Part shown: positions 12,131 to 23,635 of the stretch, piece by piece
Numbering within the stretch: the stretch's first letter is position 1
Layout of the letters: each line of letters starts with the position of its first letter
Assembly: GCF_954871325.1 (NCBI RefSeq)
Contig: NC_088775.1
Location: forward strand, 37,053,561-37,117,560
DNA from: Gordionus sp. m RMFG-2023
Lineage: Eukaryota > Nematomorpha > Gordioida > Chordodea > Parachordodidae
Reading direction: 5' to 3'
Length of the DNA stretch: 64,000 bases
Translations under genes and position numbers: made by a program
The notes under the pieces: generated by a model
Told to the model about the DNA's origin: nothing
The model's database searches: none
What the model saw: only the letters and a program-made list of their open reading frames with translations

Positions 12131-12610
12131 TATATAAGACTGATTATAGCAATATGGAGTTAGATATGGGTAATAATTTAATGGTCGATAGATCTGTGGT
12201 ATTTTGATCTTTTTATAATGAGAGGAAGGGACGACATTATTACTTGAACTTTATGGAGATCAAATTTTCGATGTAGTAGGGTATTGATCAAGTAAGTGAG
12301 AATATGTGACATTATAATTATAGGAATAAGTTGTGTCATAATGAGGGAAAAGGACGGCATTATTACTTAAACTTGTTGGTGGAGGCCAAACTTTCGAAGT
12401 AATAGGGTGTTGATTGAGTAGATGAGAATAATGTGAAGATTTAGTTGCGTCATTATAATTATTGGGTTGATCGAGTAGATGAGAATAATGTGAAGATTTA
12501 GTTTTGACATTATAGTTATTAGGTCGATCGTGTAGATGAGAATGATGTGAAGATTTAGTTGTGACATTATAATTATATAGGAATAAGTTGAAGTTGAGGG
12601 CCAAAGCTTT
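12040..12610 (-). repeat. Coding minisatellite inside the LINE, about 54-bp units
   Basis: In the minus frame 12,260-12,604 the peptide NYNVKTKSSHYSHLLDQP recurs about four to five times (54-bp period) with variants such as NYNDATKSSHYSHLLNQH. Related Ser/His/Leu/Tyr-rich repeats run on to 12,040 (MSYPHLLSYS, MSYPHPS). It sits between the LINE piece upstream (12,640-12,837, FKAFRLLKSFTSSR) and the reverse transcriptase. This is where relatives have a linker, so the expansion has inserted about 500 bases of repeat in the gene. Confidence 0.7.
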
Positions 12611-12960
12611 GAACTATAGGGACATTGATCAACAGTAGAGTTTGGAGTTGGTTTATCATTTAAAAAACTCTCACATACTCCGAAAAATCTAGAATAATTA
12701 GAGTACCAAATGTTGATTTGAATTTTGAAATCCGTTATCAAGTTATTCCCTTGCCAGAGTTTAAATATACACTGTTTCCTGCTAGATGTGAAAGATTTCA
12801 GTAGTCTAAAGGCTTTGAAAGTATTTGTACTAAACAAATTGTTAATTTCAACTGCACGATTTTCTAAGTACTTCTTTTATCACTCCTGAGTTTGTGGCTA
12901 ATATCGTCTAGTATATATTTCGCCCTTCCTCTTATAATGACCTTTCCCCTTTAGATTAAT
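12611..12960 (-). pseudogene. LINE upstream fragment before reverse transcriptase
   Basis: The minus frame up to 12,837 starts MFSTNTFKAFRLLKSFTSSR and reads IWYSNYSRFFGVCESFLNDK. This matches the region between endonuclease and reverse transcriptase in LINEs (a W/F-x-x-LK-x-L block, then a HY-x-x-LF-like block). It is continuous in direction with the reverse transcriptase below and separated from it by the minisatellite. Upstream of about 12,960 the LINE signal fades. Confidence 0.5.
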
Positions 12961-13074
12961 ATAACCACCTTTTTTTTGGTAAGGAAGTAGCCGCCTCATC
13001 GGTAAAAATGCCACGAGTATTTTCCCATAATAGATCAATATGTGTTTTGACATATTAAATTAAATTACAGGTAC

Positions 13075-14460
13075 CTGCCAAAAGGTGACCCTCTACGTTT
13101 TTTTTTATTCTGCCTGGCCATTAATAGCTTGATTAGAGACATAAATGATTAACGCAAGTTTAATTTTCATAATTGGTATTTCGACGATGGTATACTAGGC
13201 AGCTCACCTGATGAAGGCAATCAAGCTAATAAAATCCAGGAAGAGCAGCATGGGACTGCGAATTAATCCAGACACTTTGGGATCATTGGCCTTAACCACT
13301 ATCTTATGTTTAATCATACATTATTGAACTTGACACATCTTGGATCTCTAGTAGGTAGAAACGAGTCCTTTATCAAGTTCCTTGCCGATACATGGGAGAT
13401 ATCCCACATGCGCAATACACTATCGCGAGCCCACCAAGCTTTGTTCCTATAGAAGAACTACCTTCTAATTCTTAGAATTTTATATACACTCCGATCGTCG
13501 CGAATCTTCCAATATGATGTCATCCTTGCTGCGTACTAGCTTGAGATTAAACGCCTTACAGAAGATATAGTCAATCTTAAATTTGGAAATCTATCTTGGT
13601 TACAGGCTACTTACCAACCAAATCCGGAGGCATTAGCATAAGGTCGCCCTCACTACTTTCCGTTAATGCATTCATATCCTTTTGCCTGTTTACGAGCCCA
13701 TCATAAGCACAATCACAAAACAACCTGACCCTTTGCTTCTGCAGGCAATTGATTTCTGGTAATCTTTTTCATTAGTCGATCCCCCCTCATCGGCACTACA
13801 GAAGGGTGGAATAAGCCTCTAGTTATCAATTCCGGTGCATACCTTAAATCGAGGCGGCAACCCGAGAACCATCCTGTATCTCCATTTCCGCAGGTAGCGA
13901 TTTAGTATTTCTCGAGACTTTTGCATAGCGAAATCTTGACCAGCACTTAAGCAACAATGAGCTACGTCACATTATTTATCTTAGACTCAGCTATATGAAG
14001 ACATCCTATCATTGTATTCTCTGCCAAACATCGTTCAACTCCAAAGGACCACTCTTTACACTGAAAGAGTTGTAGAGGCAGATTAATTAGACATTCAAAA
14101 TGCAACAATACTATTTCCATGGTCTTGAAATCTGCTGGCATCCCGTTAATCTACGTGCCCACTGCCCTTTACAACTCCTAAACAGCGTGATGTTTCTACT
14201 ATGGCTCTAAACATAATAAAGAGCAACAATCATCTTAGCTTTATACTTTTAATGACCGAAACCTCCTGATTGAAGATCCAGTGGATAGGAGAGGCTTATG
14301 CTATTTTTCCCTCAATTATAACGTTGGCGGTAAAAAGGAACTTGGATCTCAAGCGATAAAAGACACTAAGAATTAATGCCAAAAACAAAAATGCGAATAA
14401 AGATGCGGAGAAGTCGAGAAGATTAGTGGCCACCAAAGCAAAGTCAATGCTAGTTTTTAG
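13075..14460 (+). pseudogene. LINE-like reverse transcriptase, copy 2 (3' part)
   Basis: A second copy of the element at 3.3-5.5 kb, starting inside the reverse transcriptase. GDPL...FYSAWPLIA-like sequence leads to the catalytic box WYFDDG at 13,174-13,191. The downstream part follows copy 1 closely (LTHLGSL, RFVMRNTLSRAHQ-like, LEIKRLTEDIVNLK, ISIRSPSLLSVNA). It then continues about 450 bases beyond the end of copy 1, to 14,460, with the CILCQTSFNSKGP zinc-finger-like tail that copy 1 lacks. 5' truncation fits LINE insertion. It has many stops and frameshifts. The pair gives two independent readings of the same family. Confidence 0.7.
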
Positions 14461-14763
14461 ATGAAGAATTCACAATTTTTCCATTAAATTAATATTATAC
14501 AAATTTATAATATGAAATTAAATATGAATATGTTTTAATAACCAACATAAAAATTTTTATAATTTTTTTTAAAAATAAATATAATTTCAAAAAAAAGAAG
14601 GATAAATAAATAATATCACACAATGATGTTGAATGCTACGTTTGAAAGTAGTGGAGTTTCACTAACGTTATTTGGCATTAAAGTCGTGCGCTATGAAATT
14701 TTTCTTTAAATAGTTTCCGATAATTTTACCCTACTTTATAAATAAGAATTTTAATATATTTTA

Positions 14764-14959
14764 TATATTTTTTAAAAGGCTCGATTTTGCTGATTTTAGA
14801 TTATAATTTAAGTCAAAATTATAGTACACAATCCTCGAGATTTAGTTAATAGATTTTCAAACCTTTCTTTAATGAACAAAATTTCCAGGCTTGTGTAATA
14901 TTTTTTGGTTAAAATATTAGGTTAGCCCTCTATAAAAATCGAGCCGTTTAACAATACTA
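14764..14959. mobile_element. Degenerate TAGTGTTG-end MITE
   Basis: The right end AAAATCGAGCCGTTTAACAATACTA is a variant of the end on the 32,120-32,342 MITE (AACCGTTTAACAACACTA). The left end is decayed but still aligns (TTTTAAAAGGCTCGATTTT). The centre (GAGATTTAGTTAATAGATTT, then CAAACCTTTCTTTAATGAAC) matches the centre of the 32-kb copy. No flanking 8-bp repeat remains, so this is an older copy of that family. Confidence 0.65.
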
Positions 14960-14964
14960 TCTAC

Positions 14965-15450
14965 ATCCTTTAAAGTAACATTCAAATTTAAACATGTAAA
15001 AATATGAAAATGTCATTGATTATGATATGGTTATATTTTTTTTATCGATTTTTAATTATAGTAGTTTAGTAATAAAGAAATAGTTATTATTTTATATATT
15101 TTTTTTATCTATTTTTAATTGTAGCTAGTTTAGTAACAAATGAATAGTATTGTTTTTGTTAAAAATTATTATTATTGTTTTTGTTAAAAATTATTATTAT
15201 TGTTTTTTTAGATCATTATTTTGTTATTATAATAAAAAGGAAGAAAAAAAAATAAAAGATCATTATTTTAGTCTCAAATGAAAAATTTTATTGTGTGTAT
15301 GAAAGAAAAAAGTAAGGTCAAGAGAAAAAAACCAAGTAAGAAAAAAAAATCATTATATTTGTTTGTTAAAAAAAAGGTAATCTAAAATTAAATAACATAT
15401 TTTCCCGGTCTCCACCTTGTTAAACTTGATCCCTTGATAAACTTGTTAGT
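14965..15450. other. AT-rich low-complexity stretch
   Basis: Poly-A and poly-T runs and a small duplication (TATTATTGTTTTTGTTAAAAA, about 15,150-15,200). Nothing else recognised. Confidence 0.5.
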
Positions 15451-15474
15451 GTGGTGGCCAAGGACAGTCGAACT

Positions 15475-15860
15475 TGCAAGTTTAGAAAGTATTTGTTTGA
15501 GAGTATAGTTTACCCATTGGCTGGACGTTTAAGTTTAGAAATTGAGAATTTAGTTTACCCATTTGTTGGGCGTTTTGAGAATAGAGTTTACCCATTTGTT
15601 GGGCGTTTTGAGAATATAGTTTACCCATTTGTTGGGCGTTTTGGGAATATAGTTTACATATTTTTTGGGCGTTTAAGTTAAGAAAGCATTTGTTTGAGAG
15701 TATAGCTTACCCATTGGTTGGACGTTTAAGTTTAGAAAGCATTTGTTTGAGAATTTAGTTTAGCCATTTGTTGGGCGTTTAAGTTTAGAAAGCATTATAG
15801 TTTACACATTTGTTGGGCGTTTAAATTTAGAAAGCATTAAATTGAGGGTTAAATTACTCG
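15475..15860. repeat. Minisatellite, 33-bp basic unit
   Basis: Repeated units with the core GTTTACCCATTTGTTGGGCG, joined by TTTTGAGAATATA or the longer TTTAAGTTTAGAAAGCATTTGTTTGA. There are about nine cores in all, four of them in near-perfect 33-bp register (15,550-15,660). The open frame across it (15,451-15,681) only reflects the repeat. Confidence 0.8.
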
Positions 15861-15884
15861 TTGGTCGGATGTTAAGTTAAAAAG

Positions 15885-16128
15885 ACCAGTTACCCGGAAG
15901 TGCTGCCCAAATTTTGGCATATATAAATCTATTGTACGGAATTTGCATAAATTTTTATCATAAAAGCCAGTTACACGGAAGTGCTGCCTAAATATTATCA
16001 AATCTAAAATTGTTATAAGAATTTGTCCAAATTTGTTTTATTTTGACCTATTACATGGAAGTGCTGCCCAAATTTTGTTAAATATAAATCTGTTACAATT
16101 ACAGGGATTTGTCATATATTAACCTATA
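15885..16128. repeat. Three 80-95-bp tandem repeats with GGAAGTGCTGCC
   Basis: Each unit starts AGTTACCCGGAAGTGCTGCC (or a variant) and runs through an AT-rich tail such as AAATTTTGGCATATATAAATC; units start near 15,888, 15,968 and 16,046. They lie just upstream of the hAT insertion at 16,139 and the Ty3/Gypsy-like fossil, and may be part of the latter's non-coding 5' region. Confidence 0.75.
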
Positions 16129-16138
16129 AAGTGTATAT

Positions 16139-17354
16139 CAGAGTTGTTAATCGCTACTTTTAAAAGTAACGCACTATCGCTATTTATCAAAAAAATTAGC
16201 GTGCTATCGCTATTAGTCAAAAAAAGTAGCGCGCTATTAACTACTATTTTTTAAAAGTAGCTTTAGCTACTTATTATAAAAAAAAAATTAAGAAACAAAT
16301 TTGTTTTATTTTTTGCTTATAATGTTATTGTATAGTAAATATATAAAATCAACATTTATAAATATTAAAATATAGTTAGTTTTGATTATAAAAAAATTTA
16401 TGTAATAAAAATAAATATTTATGGTAATTTGTTGCATTTTATAAGTTTTTACCTTGTGTTATGTGTTCAACTATCTGCCGTGGTACATATATATGATATC
16501 TCTGATAACTCTACTATTAGAGCATCTTTCATCACTTTAAAGTTATCTGCTATTTTATTCATTAATGTCTGGCGACATAAAATTGTTGTACCAGGGGATA
16601 GAGTTTTAATCATCATGGTAAATGGGATTATCAATCAAGGACATTAACTGAACTGTATCAATTATAAAATCAACAATAACTTTATCAGCCAATTTCTGAG
16701 AAATATTGGCATTTGTATTATTAATTAATTTGGTTTGAATTAGTCTTTTTGGTTGTAGAGTCGCTGATACCAAAATTATTTATATGTTTCTCCATTTCCT
16801 TAAAACTATTGGCATGAACAGTATTATAAAATAAATACTATTAGAATGTAAAAATGACAATTTACCTTTATGTCTTTCGTGAGGTTATAACTGGATTGAT
16901 TTGAGGAAATATTTTTTTAAACAAATAAATTTGAAGCCAGTTTTGATTTTTATATTTATTTTAAAAATTTTTTCAAATCTAGGGAATGAGAAATTTGTAT
17001 TAATATCTAATAAGAACATTTTCTTCCCTGGTATCTTCCATTTCATTAATATCATTGTCTGAATCACTTTCAACGATTTGGATATCTATAGGCGATGACA
17101 TTTTAAATTATTAACACGTGATTTAGGTTTATAATACAAATGAAAATATAAATTACAAATTGAAAATATATTTCAATTTCAAAATTAAATAATAAATCAT
17201 ATTTAATTTTTGATATTATATTTAAATTTTCATGTTTATACTTACCTTCATTTTAAAAAAAAAGTAGCGCGCTAAAAAAATTAAATAATTACAAAAATGT
17301 AGCCGCTATTAGCTATAGCTACTAAAAAGATAGCGCGCTACTTTAACAACTCTG
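16139..17354 (-). mobile_element. hAT element with CAGAGTTGTTAA ends and 8-bp target duplication
   Basis: The ends CAGAGTTGTTAATCGCTACT and (right) TACTTTAACAACTCTG are inverted repeats. The 8-bp repeat GTGTATAT flanks the element exactly (16,131-16,138 and 17,355-17,362). Subterminal zones carry repeated TAGCGCGCTA-like palindromes. A decayed transposase lies inside on the minus strand. Near 17,100 it begins MSSPIDIQIVESDSDNDIN. Around 16,740-16,480 it reads VDFIIDTVQLMSLID, then SPGTTILCRQTLMNKIA and then SEISYICTTADSW, which are BED-type hAT blocks ending at the first catalytic Asp. The catalytic core and dimerisation domain are missing, so it is a deletion derivative that depended on a partner. 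Confidence 0.88.
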
Positions 17355-17528
17355 GTGTATATGTATATATGCATCATTGGCTTGTTTACGCTACCTATAA
17401 TATAACTTATTAACATTACAAATAACCAAGATTTTTATTTTGAAATTAATTATAAATATTTTATAACGCAGAATGAAAACCTTAAAATTTGTTAATACTG
17501 GGAAATACAGTATAATATTTTTGGAGCG

Positions 17529-18220
17529 TTGGCTATGCTATTAATATGGATATGCAGTTTAGTTTGGGGCAGGAGAATGAGGAGAAGTTGCAGCGCAAAA
17601 ATAAAAGGACAAACTTTGACCATTGAGGGACATAATGTAGAGGAGGATATGATGGGTAAAGTAACTTGGTTACCGGTTCAGGAGTTAATTAAGGGGTGGA
17701 CGGATAGTGATATAAGCAGCTATGTATATGATTCTGATAAGCAAAATTTCGATAATAATCAAGTGTTGAAACCGTATAGAGAGCCAAGAGAGAATTCTCG
17801 GGGAAATAGATTATAAATACAAAATTTTGAGTCTCGAGAGAGAGGAGTGATGAATTGTTATTGTGGTAAGCCAGGTCATATGCTCAGAGATTGCTGTGAG
17901 GCAAAATGTTTTGGTTGCAGAAAGTTTGGACATATAGCACCTGATTGTTCGGGTAAGCAAAAGAGATTAAGATGTGCGGGTTGTGGGCTGTTTGGGCATA
18001 ATAAGAAGGAGTGTAATACGAGCAATTACAACAACAAAAGTGTTTTTCCACAGATAGGAATGGGTCATATGCTTCAAATGTGAGAACGATTGAGCAGGAG
18101 AAAATAGAAGTGTTCGTACAGTTAATGTCAAGGAAACGGAGGAGAAAAATATGGATTGTTTTTGATGCCGAAAAAGTGGGCATGTGGCGAGGGACTGTGA
18201 GAATTTGAGCAATACAGGTC
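17529..18220 (+). pseudogene. gag part of LTR fossil 1, CCHC zinc knuckles
   Basis: The clearest part is the nucleocapsid-like run of CCHC knuckles: CYCGKPGHMLRDC, CFGCRKFGHIAPDC and CAGCGLFGHNKKEC within 17,847-18,083, with a further knuckle-like block near 18,165-18,205. In relatives these bind the element's RNA in the particle. It is a fossil with no sign of function. Confidence 0.75.
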
Positions 18221-18349
18221 GAGGCGAGGCAGTTAGAAGTGACAGCGGAGAGGATTTTTGGGGGAAAAATAAATGAAGAGGGGTGCAATATGCTACAAGA
18301 CGGAATAGTACATGATCCGCGTCCTAGAGTGATGATTAATTTAAATGGA

Positions 18350-20980
18350 AAATAATTACCATGTTGTTTGATACAGGAGCAGTTTTTTCATTATTGGATA
18401 TGATAAATATCAGTATATCTGGCCGGGAGAGATGATAGAGAATGAGGGCTTAAGAATAGACAATTCGATGGGACCCTGCAATGGGAAGGGTGGAAATAGT
18501 AGCAACATTGGGAGATAGGGTTGAGACATTAGATTTATGGGTTATTGATCGGAGTATAGAAGCGGTTTTGGGATGGGACTGGCACTAGAATTGGTCCATG
18601 GTATAGTTTTTGGGGAGTATTTTCATGGTGGGGTGTATTTGTAAAAATAACTAGTGAGGAATATGCCGTTATGACCTTGAAAGAGAATGTGTTGCCGGGA
18701 ATTGAAACCTATGGAGGAAACAAGGGAAAATAGTACTAGGAGCGAAATTAGGAGAAATAATTCTGGAAGCGAAATTAGGGGAAATAATTTGAGCAAAACA
18801 AGGGAAAATGATTTTAGGAACAAAACGAGGGAAAATAACTCTAGAAGCGGGATAGGGAAAAGGAATTCCAAGAGGGAGATTGAAAAAAATAATTCCTGGG
18901 TTAAAATAAGAAGGAATAATTCAAGAAAGAATGTAGGTAAAATTGCCCGGGGCATGTTGGACCTGTTAAAGAATGTCGTGATATTAAGAGGGAAGAGGAA
19001 TGAGAGACTGGGAAAAGGGAGGTAGGGCCGCATCAAGAAAATCGAGAAGTGATGAATGCCAAAACGCAAGAAAATCGGGAAGTAATGAATGCCACGACAT
19101 TGCTCAGTGAAGAGAAGTTGATAACTAATGAAGAAGATGGAAGGAAATTGGGAATGATCAAAGTGCAAGAAGGAGTTCGGAGATTAGTACAAAATTATCA
19201 GGAAATTTTCAACAAAGATTTGGAATGCCTCAGAGATTATGAAGTAGACATTAAATTAAAAGATGGTTATGTTCCAAAGTTTGGTGCGTTAGACGGATAC
19301 CGTTTGAATGGAGAAAGGAAGTGGAAATGGAGTTAGATCAATGGGTAGAAAGAGGCATTGTTTATCCCGTGGAATACAGTGAGTGAGCAACTCTGCTTGT
19401 GACAGTGAAGAAAGCCAATGAAAAACTCCGTTTATGCGCACATTTTTGAGTCACGTTAGATCCGTGGGTTGTGGAGGTCAAATATCCATTGCCAAGAATT
19501 GAAGAAATACTGGCTAGTTTAAAGGAAGGCATTTATTTTTCAAAAGTGGATTTCTCTAATGCAAATCTGCAACTATGTGTAAAACTGGAGATAAAGAAAT
19601 TATTAACTATTACTACGCCCAAGGGATTGTTCGCATTTTGTAGATTTTCGGACTTAGTGTCTCAGCTCCTATTTTTCAACGTACGATAGCTGCTGTTGAG
19701 GGAGTTTCTACTATATGGATGTGTTGGTGACTGGAAGAACTCCCGAACAACATGAGTGGAGATAGGAAGTATTTCGAATCAAAGAAATAGGATCGCGGGC
19801 CAGCGCGGAGCAAAGTGTGTTGGGAGTTATGGAAGAGACATATCTTTGGCACAAAATTAAGGGAAAGGAGTTGAGACCCTTGGACAAGAATATGATAGGA
19901 ATTAGAATTAATAATATGATAAGACCTAAAAATAAAGCAGAAGTGCAGGCCTTTTTGGGAATGGTAGTTATTATCATCGGTTTGTGGAAGGATTTTCTCA
20001 GATAGCAGCACCATTATATCAATTATTAAAGAAATAGGAGAAATTTGATTGTACAGATGAGCAAGAGGAGTCATTCAAAGATTTGTAATGTAGAATTGGA
20101 AAAGAACCGGTTTTAGTGTGTTTTAATAATGAATTGGAAGTGTTATTAGCGGTGGATGTCTAATAAAAATGTGGGAGGAGCTTTGTTGCATTATATTGAT
20201 GAAGTAGAAAGGCCTGTGTTATTTTTCTCAAGAATATTTAGAGCAGCAGAGACCAGGTATTCCGTGATTGAGCAGGAATCGTTAGTCGTCATTTTTGAAT
20301 TAACATAGTGTCGTGAATATCTAATTGAAAGCAGATTTGTTATTTACACGGACTATAAGCCGTGTACATCTTTTCAAAAAGAACAATAAAGAATTAATGC
20401 TATCACCCCGGTTACAAAGATGGTTACTGCTACTGGGCGTCCAAGTGAAATATCGCAGGGAGAGAAAACTATTTGCTGGCCGTTTTATCCAGATGTGAAA
20501 TGGGGGAAGATTTAGGGGAGAAAGAACAAGAGGTATAGGACGAAGAAAACGAGCAAGTAATGATTAGGACTATGGCTGGAATATCTAGAGGCGGGCCATT
20601 GACATGGAAAGAAATTAAAAGGGTGACTTCAAAAGATTGAGATTTGAGACGAATCAAAGCGCGCCGTATCATCCGAGTTCAAATGGACAAGCAGAGCGGA
20701 TGGTAGCTGTGATCAAGAACTGGTTGAGAAAGTCAAAGGATGGGGGAGGAGAGATGTGGGTAGCAGTGACGTACTATAACAACAGTAAAAAAGGGGATGA
20801 GCCGTCACCGGCGGGGAAGTTTTTAGGTCGTAGAACTAGAATTTGGTTGGATTCGCTGAAACCGACAAGACAGGGAAAGAAACTGTCTGAGACCGGGAAT
20901 GAAGCGAAATTTATGGTAGGGCAAGCAGTATGGGCGAGAATATTTGGAAGTAACCAGAAATGGGAGCCGGGGTGATTTTT
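18350..20980 (+). pseudogene. pol part of LTR fossil 1
   Basis: Domains in order. A protease motif (LFDTGAVFSLL) lies near 18,361-18,395. A Glu/Arg/Asn-rich repeated linker (about 18,690-19,020) is followed by reverse transcriptase, about 19,160-20,010, with YPLPRIEEILASL and FSKVDFSNANLQL. RNase H-like sequence (SRIFRAAETRYSVIEQES) lies near 20,230-20,285. The integrase C-terminal half, with APYHPSSNGQAERM, lies near 20,655-20,700. The family is Ty3/Gypsy. It is broken many times and old. Confidence 0.75.
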
Positions 20981-21120
20981 GAAAATATGGGGTGCAAGGT
21001 AAATCGAGTAGAATTTGTCGACGGAAGACAGGGAGTTAAACATAGGGATCAGTTCCCCAAACGGATTGAGCCTGAAAAATTGAGAGGGATTGCAAGGGGA
21101 GATAAAGGGGTCAATAATTA

Positions 21121-22235
21121 AAGTATACTAGGCAGGGATAAAGGCTTAATAAAAAAAAATTTATATATAATTGATAAAATAGTTATATTAGTAGGGAGGA
21201 ATAAAGTATATAGTATTGTGGGAGGGGGAAGTAATATCCATTAGCCTATCTTAATAAAATAACTTATCTTAATGGGAGGCAATTGAGGAGAATAGGGTTA
21301 ATTTTTTTTGTAGTGGGGGATAAAATATATAATATTGTTGGAGGGGCGAGTATTATCCATTTGCCACTTAATAAAATTGCTTAGCGCAATTGGAAGATTG
21401 AATAAGTTTGTTTAATTAGGTTGACGGGGTAAATAGTATTCGTTAATAATCTTAAAGGAAAAATTATTCGTAAATGTATTTGTTGAATAATTCTAATGAA
21501 AAAGGATTTTAGTTGAAGGACAATAATACGTTTAGTTAAATATGTTTGGGAAATGTTCGCGACAGATGGAGGGAAATTTAATTAAAGACGTTTGATGTAA
21601 GTAGTATTGACAAGATATAAAATGTAAGATTAAGTTAAATAGTGTCAAAGTTACTAGTGAGAAGAATGGGAGAAGAGTAATAAATCATAAAATAGAAAAA
21701 ATGAGAGAGTTAAAGTTAAATAAAATTAGATTTTAAGATAAAAAAAAACGAGGATGATATTTCGAAAATTTTGGGTTTGGTAAAGAAAATTTAAAGAGTA
21801 AAAAATCATTAAGAATAAGAAAATTAGTTGGAAAAAGAAGAATATAAAGTTAAAATTAGATTTGAGTAAAATAAAGATGACACGATACTTTGGGTAAGGA
21901 AAAGTATAAAAGGTACGGGAAGAAAAGTTTTATTTAAAAAAAATTTTTTTGGTTGGAATTCAAGGAAAATTCGTTCTAATTCTAATAAATTCTAAAATTA
22001 TAAAAGGTAAAAATCTTGTGTTTTTTTTATTATTAGATAAATAGGTGAGATTAGAATTTTTTTTGTATATTATTAGATAAATATGTGAGTTAGGATTTTT
22101 TTTTGATTTTGGATAAATAAGAGGGTTGCTCTAAAGTATAAAAGAAATTGTTTTTTTATCATTTATTTATAGGTTGAATTATTGAATATATAAGGGCAGG
22201 GGAATATATAAAGATAATTAAACCTATAATTAAGA
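21121..22235. other. Purine-rich non-coding stretch with a duplicated block
   Basis: The plus strand is strongly purine-biased for about 1.1 kb. Two similar blocks, about 21,195-21,265 and 21,310-21,385, share ATAGTATTGTGGGAGGGG and TATCCATT followed by TTAATAAAAT. They could be remnants of a long terminal repeat or a local duplication. No gene is seen. Confidence 0.4.
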
Positions 22236-22239
22236 ATAA

Positions 22240-22830
22240 GCATGAATCAATGTTGGATCAAGATTTCGAAGTACAGGTGTTGATAAGACCTAGAATGCTG
22301 TGCTGGACGCAGATGGGAAGATATGATCAAATGGGAGCACCGCCCCGAATTGAACATAGACGCTGTTATTATTGTCGGAGGAGGGGGCATATTGTGAGTC
22401 AATGACCCATGATGGAAAGACGGGAGTATGAGCAGTAAGAAGATGGAAGAAATTGTGACCAGGCCAGAAGCGGAGGGTACCGAGGTGACTTGGAACATGT
22501 CATCCTGGTCGCGGGAGGAACAGGGAAGCGTAAATTAGGACACAGAGACATTCGAAGGGCTAGAAGAAGAGGGTAAATGAGGATTCCACAGGGGAGGATA
22601 CGGTAGTAAACAATGGAAATCAGGTAGGAAATGGTGAAGCGAAAGCCCTGGACACATACTTGACGCCGGAGTTTCTTGATCGGCTGCAGTGTGCGGTATC
22701 GGACTCGGAGATGGAGTTGGTATTGGTGTGCGAAAATTCTTACCGGGCCAAACATTTTGCCATATGGCACAAAGGTTTGAACATCTATTAGCAAAATCTA
22801 AAGTCTTAGGCAATATTTTTCTGGATAAAA
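22240..22830 (+). pseudogene. Second gag-like zinc-knuckle fossil
   Basis: Around 22,340-22,410 the plus strand encodes PPRIEHRRCYYCRRRGHIVS, a zinc-knuckle start like those of LTR-element gag proteins. It is downstream of and separate from LTR fossil 1, so it is either a fragment of a second related element or a rearranged part of the first. It is G-rich compared with its neighbours. It is an old fossil. Confidence 0.45.
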
Positions 22831-22849
22831 TAAGTTAACATTTTTTTAA

Positions 22850-23630
22850 AAATCGGCATAAATTGAGCGGAATTTCGTCACTAGTGCCAAGCTTTTCCGA
22901 TCTCTAATAACGATAAGAATACAGAATATAAAGGGCAATCTAATGAAGATATAAATGCCATACCAAATATAGAAGAGAAAGAAACCTCAAATATGGTATA
23001 AAAAGATTATAATTACAAATATGGAAGATGCCACAATGCATTAGGAACCCCGATTATCAATGCAACAAGCAAAAATAAAATTAATAGAGCCAGCTTTTTT
23101 TATTATTCCCTTAAATTTAGTTAATCCATCTGAATGTAATCTAATTACCTAATTATAGCCCAATTCAAATCATACTTTTATTTTATAGAACAAAACAACT
23201 TTATTCAATTTGTTAAAAAATTTAACAATAGATTTATGGAATATTATTTTGTATTTACATATAACAAGATAAAAAAAAATTATAGTTAAAAATTTTTTTG
23301 CATGTATATTATTCGATTATTTCCAAATTTCAAAATAATATGAGGATAATAATTAGTTATGAAACCCATACCATAACAAAATCAAATAATTTAAGTAACA
23401 ATAACAAAAAATTAATAATAATAATTCTAGGGTCTAAAATGAAAATGAAGAAAAATTATATATATGTTAAGTTGTATACATTATTGATTATCAAAAAGTA
23501 ATATTTTAATAAAAAGCATTAATGATTCCAATATTTAAATTTCCTTATTGAAATATAAGATTATTGTTCTTGTTTCCCAGGTATGACCTTATTTCCCATT
23601 CTGTTTCTCGTATCTTTTTATTTTTTAAGT
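22850..23630. other. AT-rich stretch, nothing firm
   Basis: A segment near 22,838-22,870 (TTTTAAAAATCGGCATAAAT) resembles the inner end of the TAGTGTTG MITE family (compare 32,300-32,330), but no partner end was found. The rest is simple A+T sequence. Confidence 0.35.
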
Positions 23631-23635
23631 AATGC

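Larger units (their letters stand above)
17460..21120 (+). mobile_element. Ty3/Gypsy-like LTR retroelement fossil 1
   Basis: Parts in order: gag with zinc knuckles, protease, reverse transcriptase, RNase H and integrase, all on the plus strand. This order (reverse transcriptase before integrase) is that of Ty3/Gypsy elements. It is broken in many places and looks old. I could not pair two long terminal repeats by eye. Its 5' side is bordered by the hAT at 16,139-17,354, and its 3' side passes into a purine-rich region. It is more G-rich on the plus strand than its surroundings, which is typical of such elements here. Confidence 0.8.

Noticed and set aside
15451-15681. Plus-strand frame of 76 codons
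   Set aside because: Encoded by the minisatellite (VYPFVGRFEN repeated); not a gene.
17884-18288. Minus-strand frames of 134 and 81 codons
   Set aside because: Antisense of the CCHC zinc-knuckle region of LTR fossil 1.
18623-19168. Minus-strand frame of 181 codons, Leu/Phe/Ser-rich
   Set aside because: Antisense of the purine-rich repeated linker in the retroelement pol region; no domain pattern.
21195-21385. Paired long terminal repeats of LTR fossil 1
   Set aside because: The two similar blocks are only about 115 bases apart and no matching copy was found upstream of gag, so they cannot be the two terminal repeats.
22247-22813. Three overlapping minus-strand frames
   Set aside because: Antisense of a G-rich gag-like fossil; Pro/Ser/Leu-rich without a domain.
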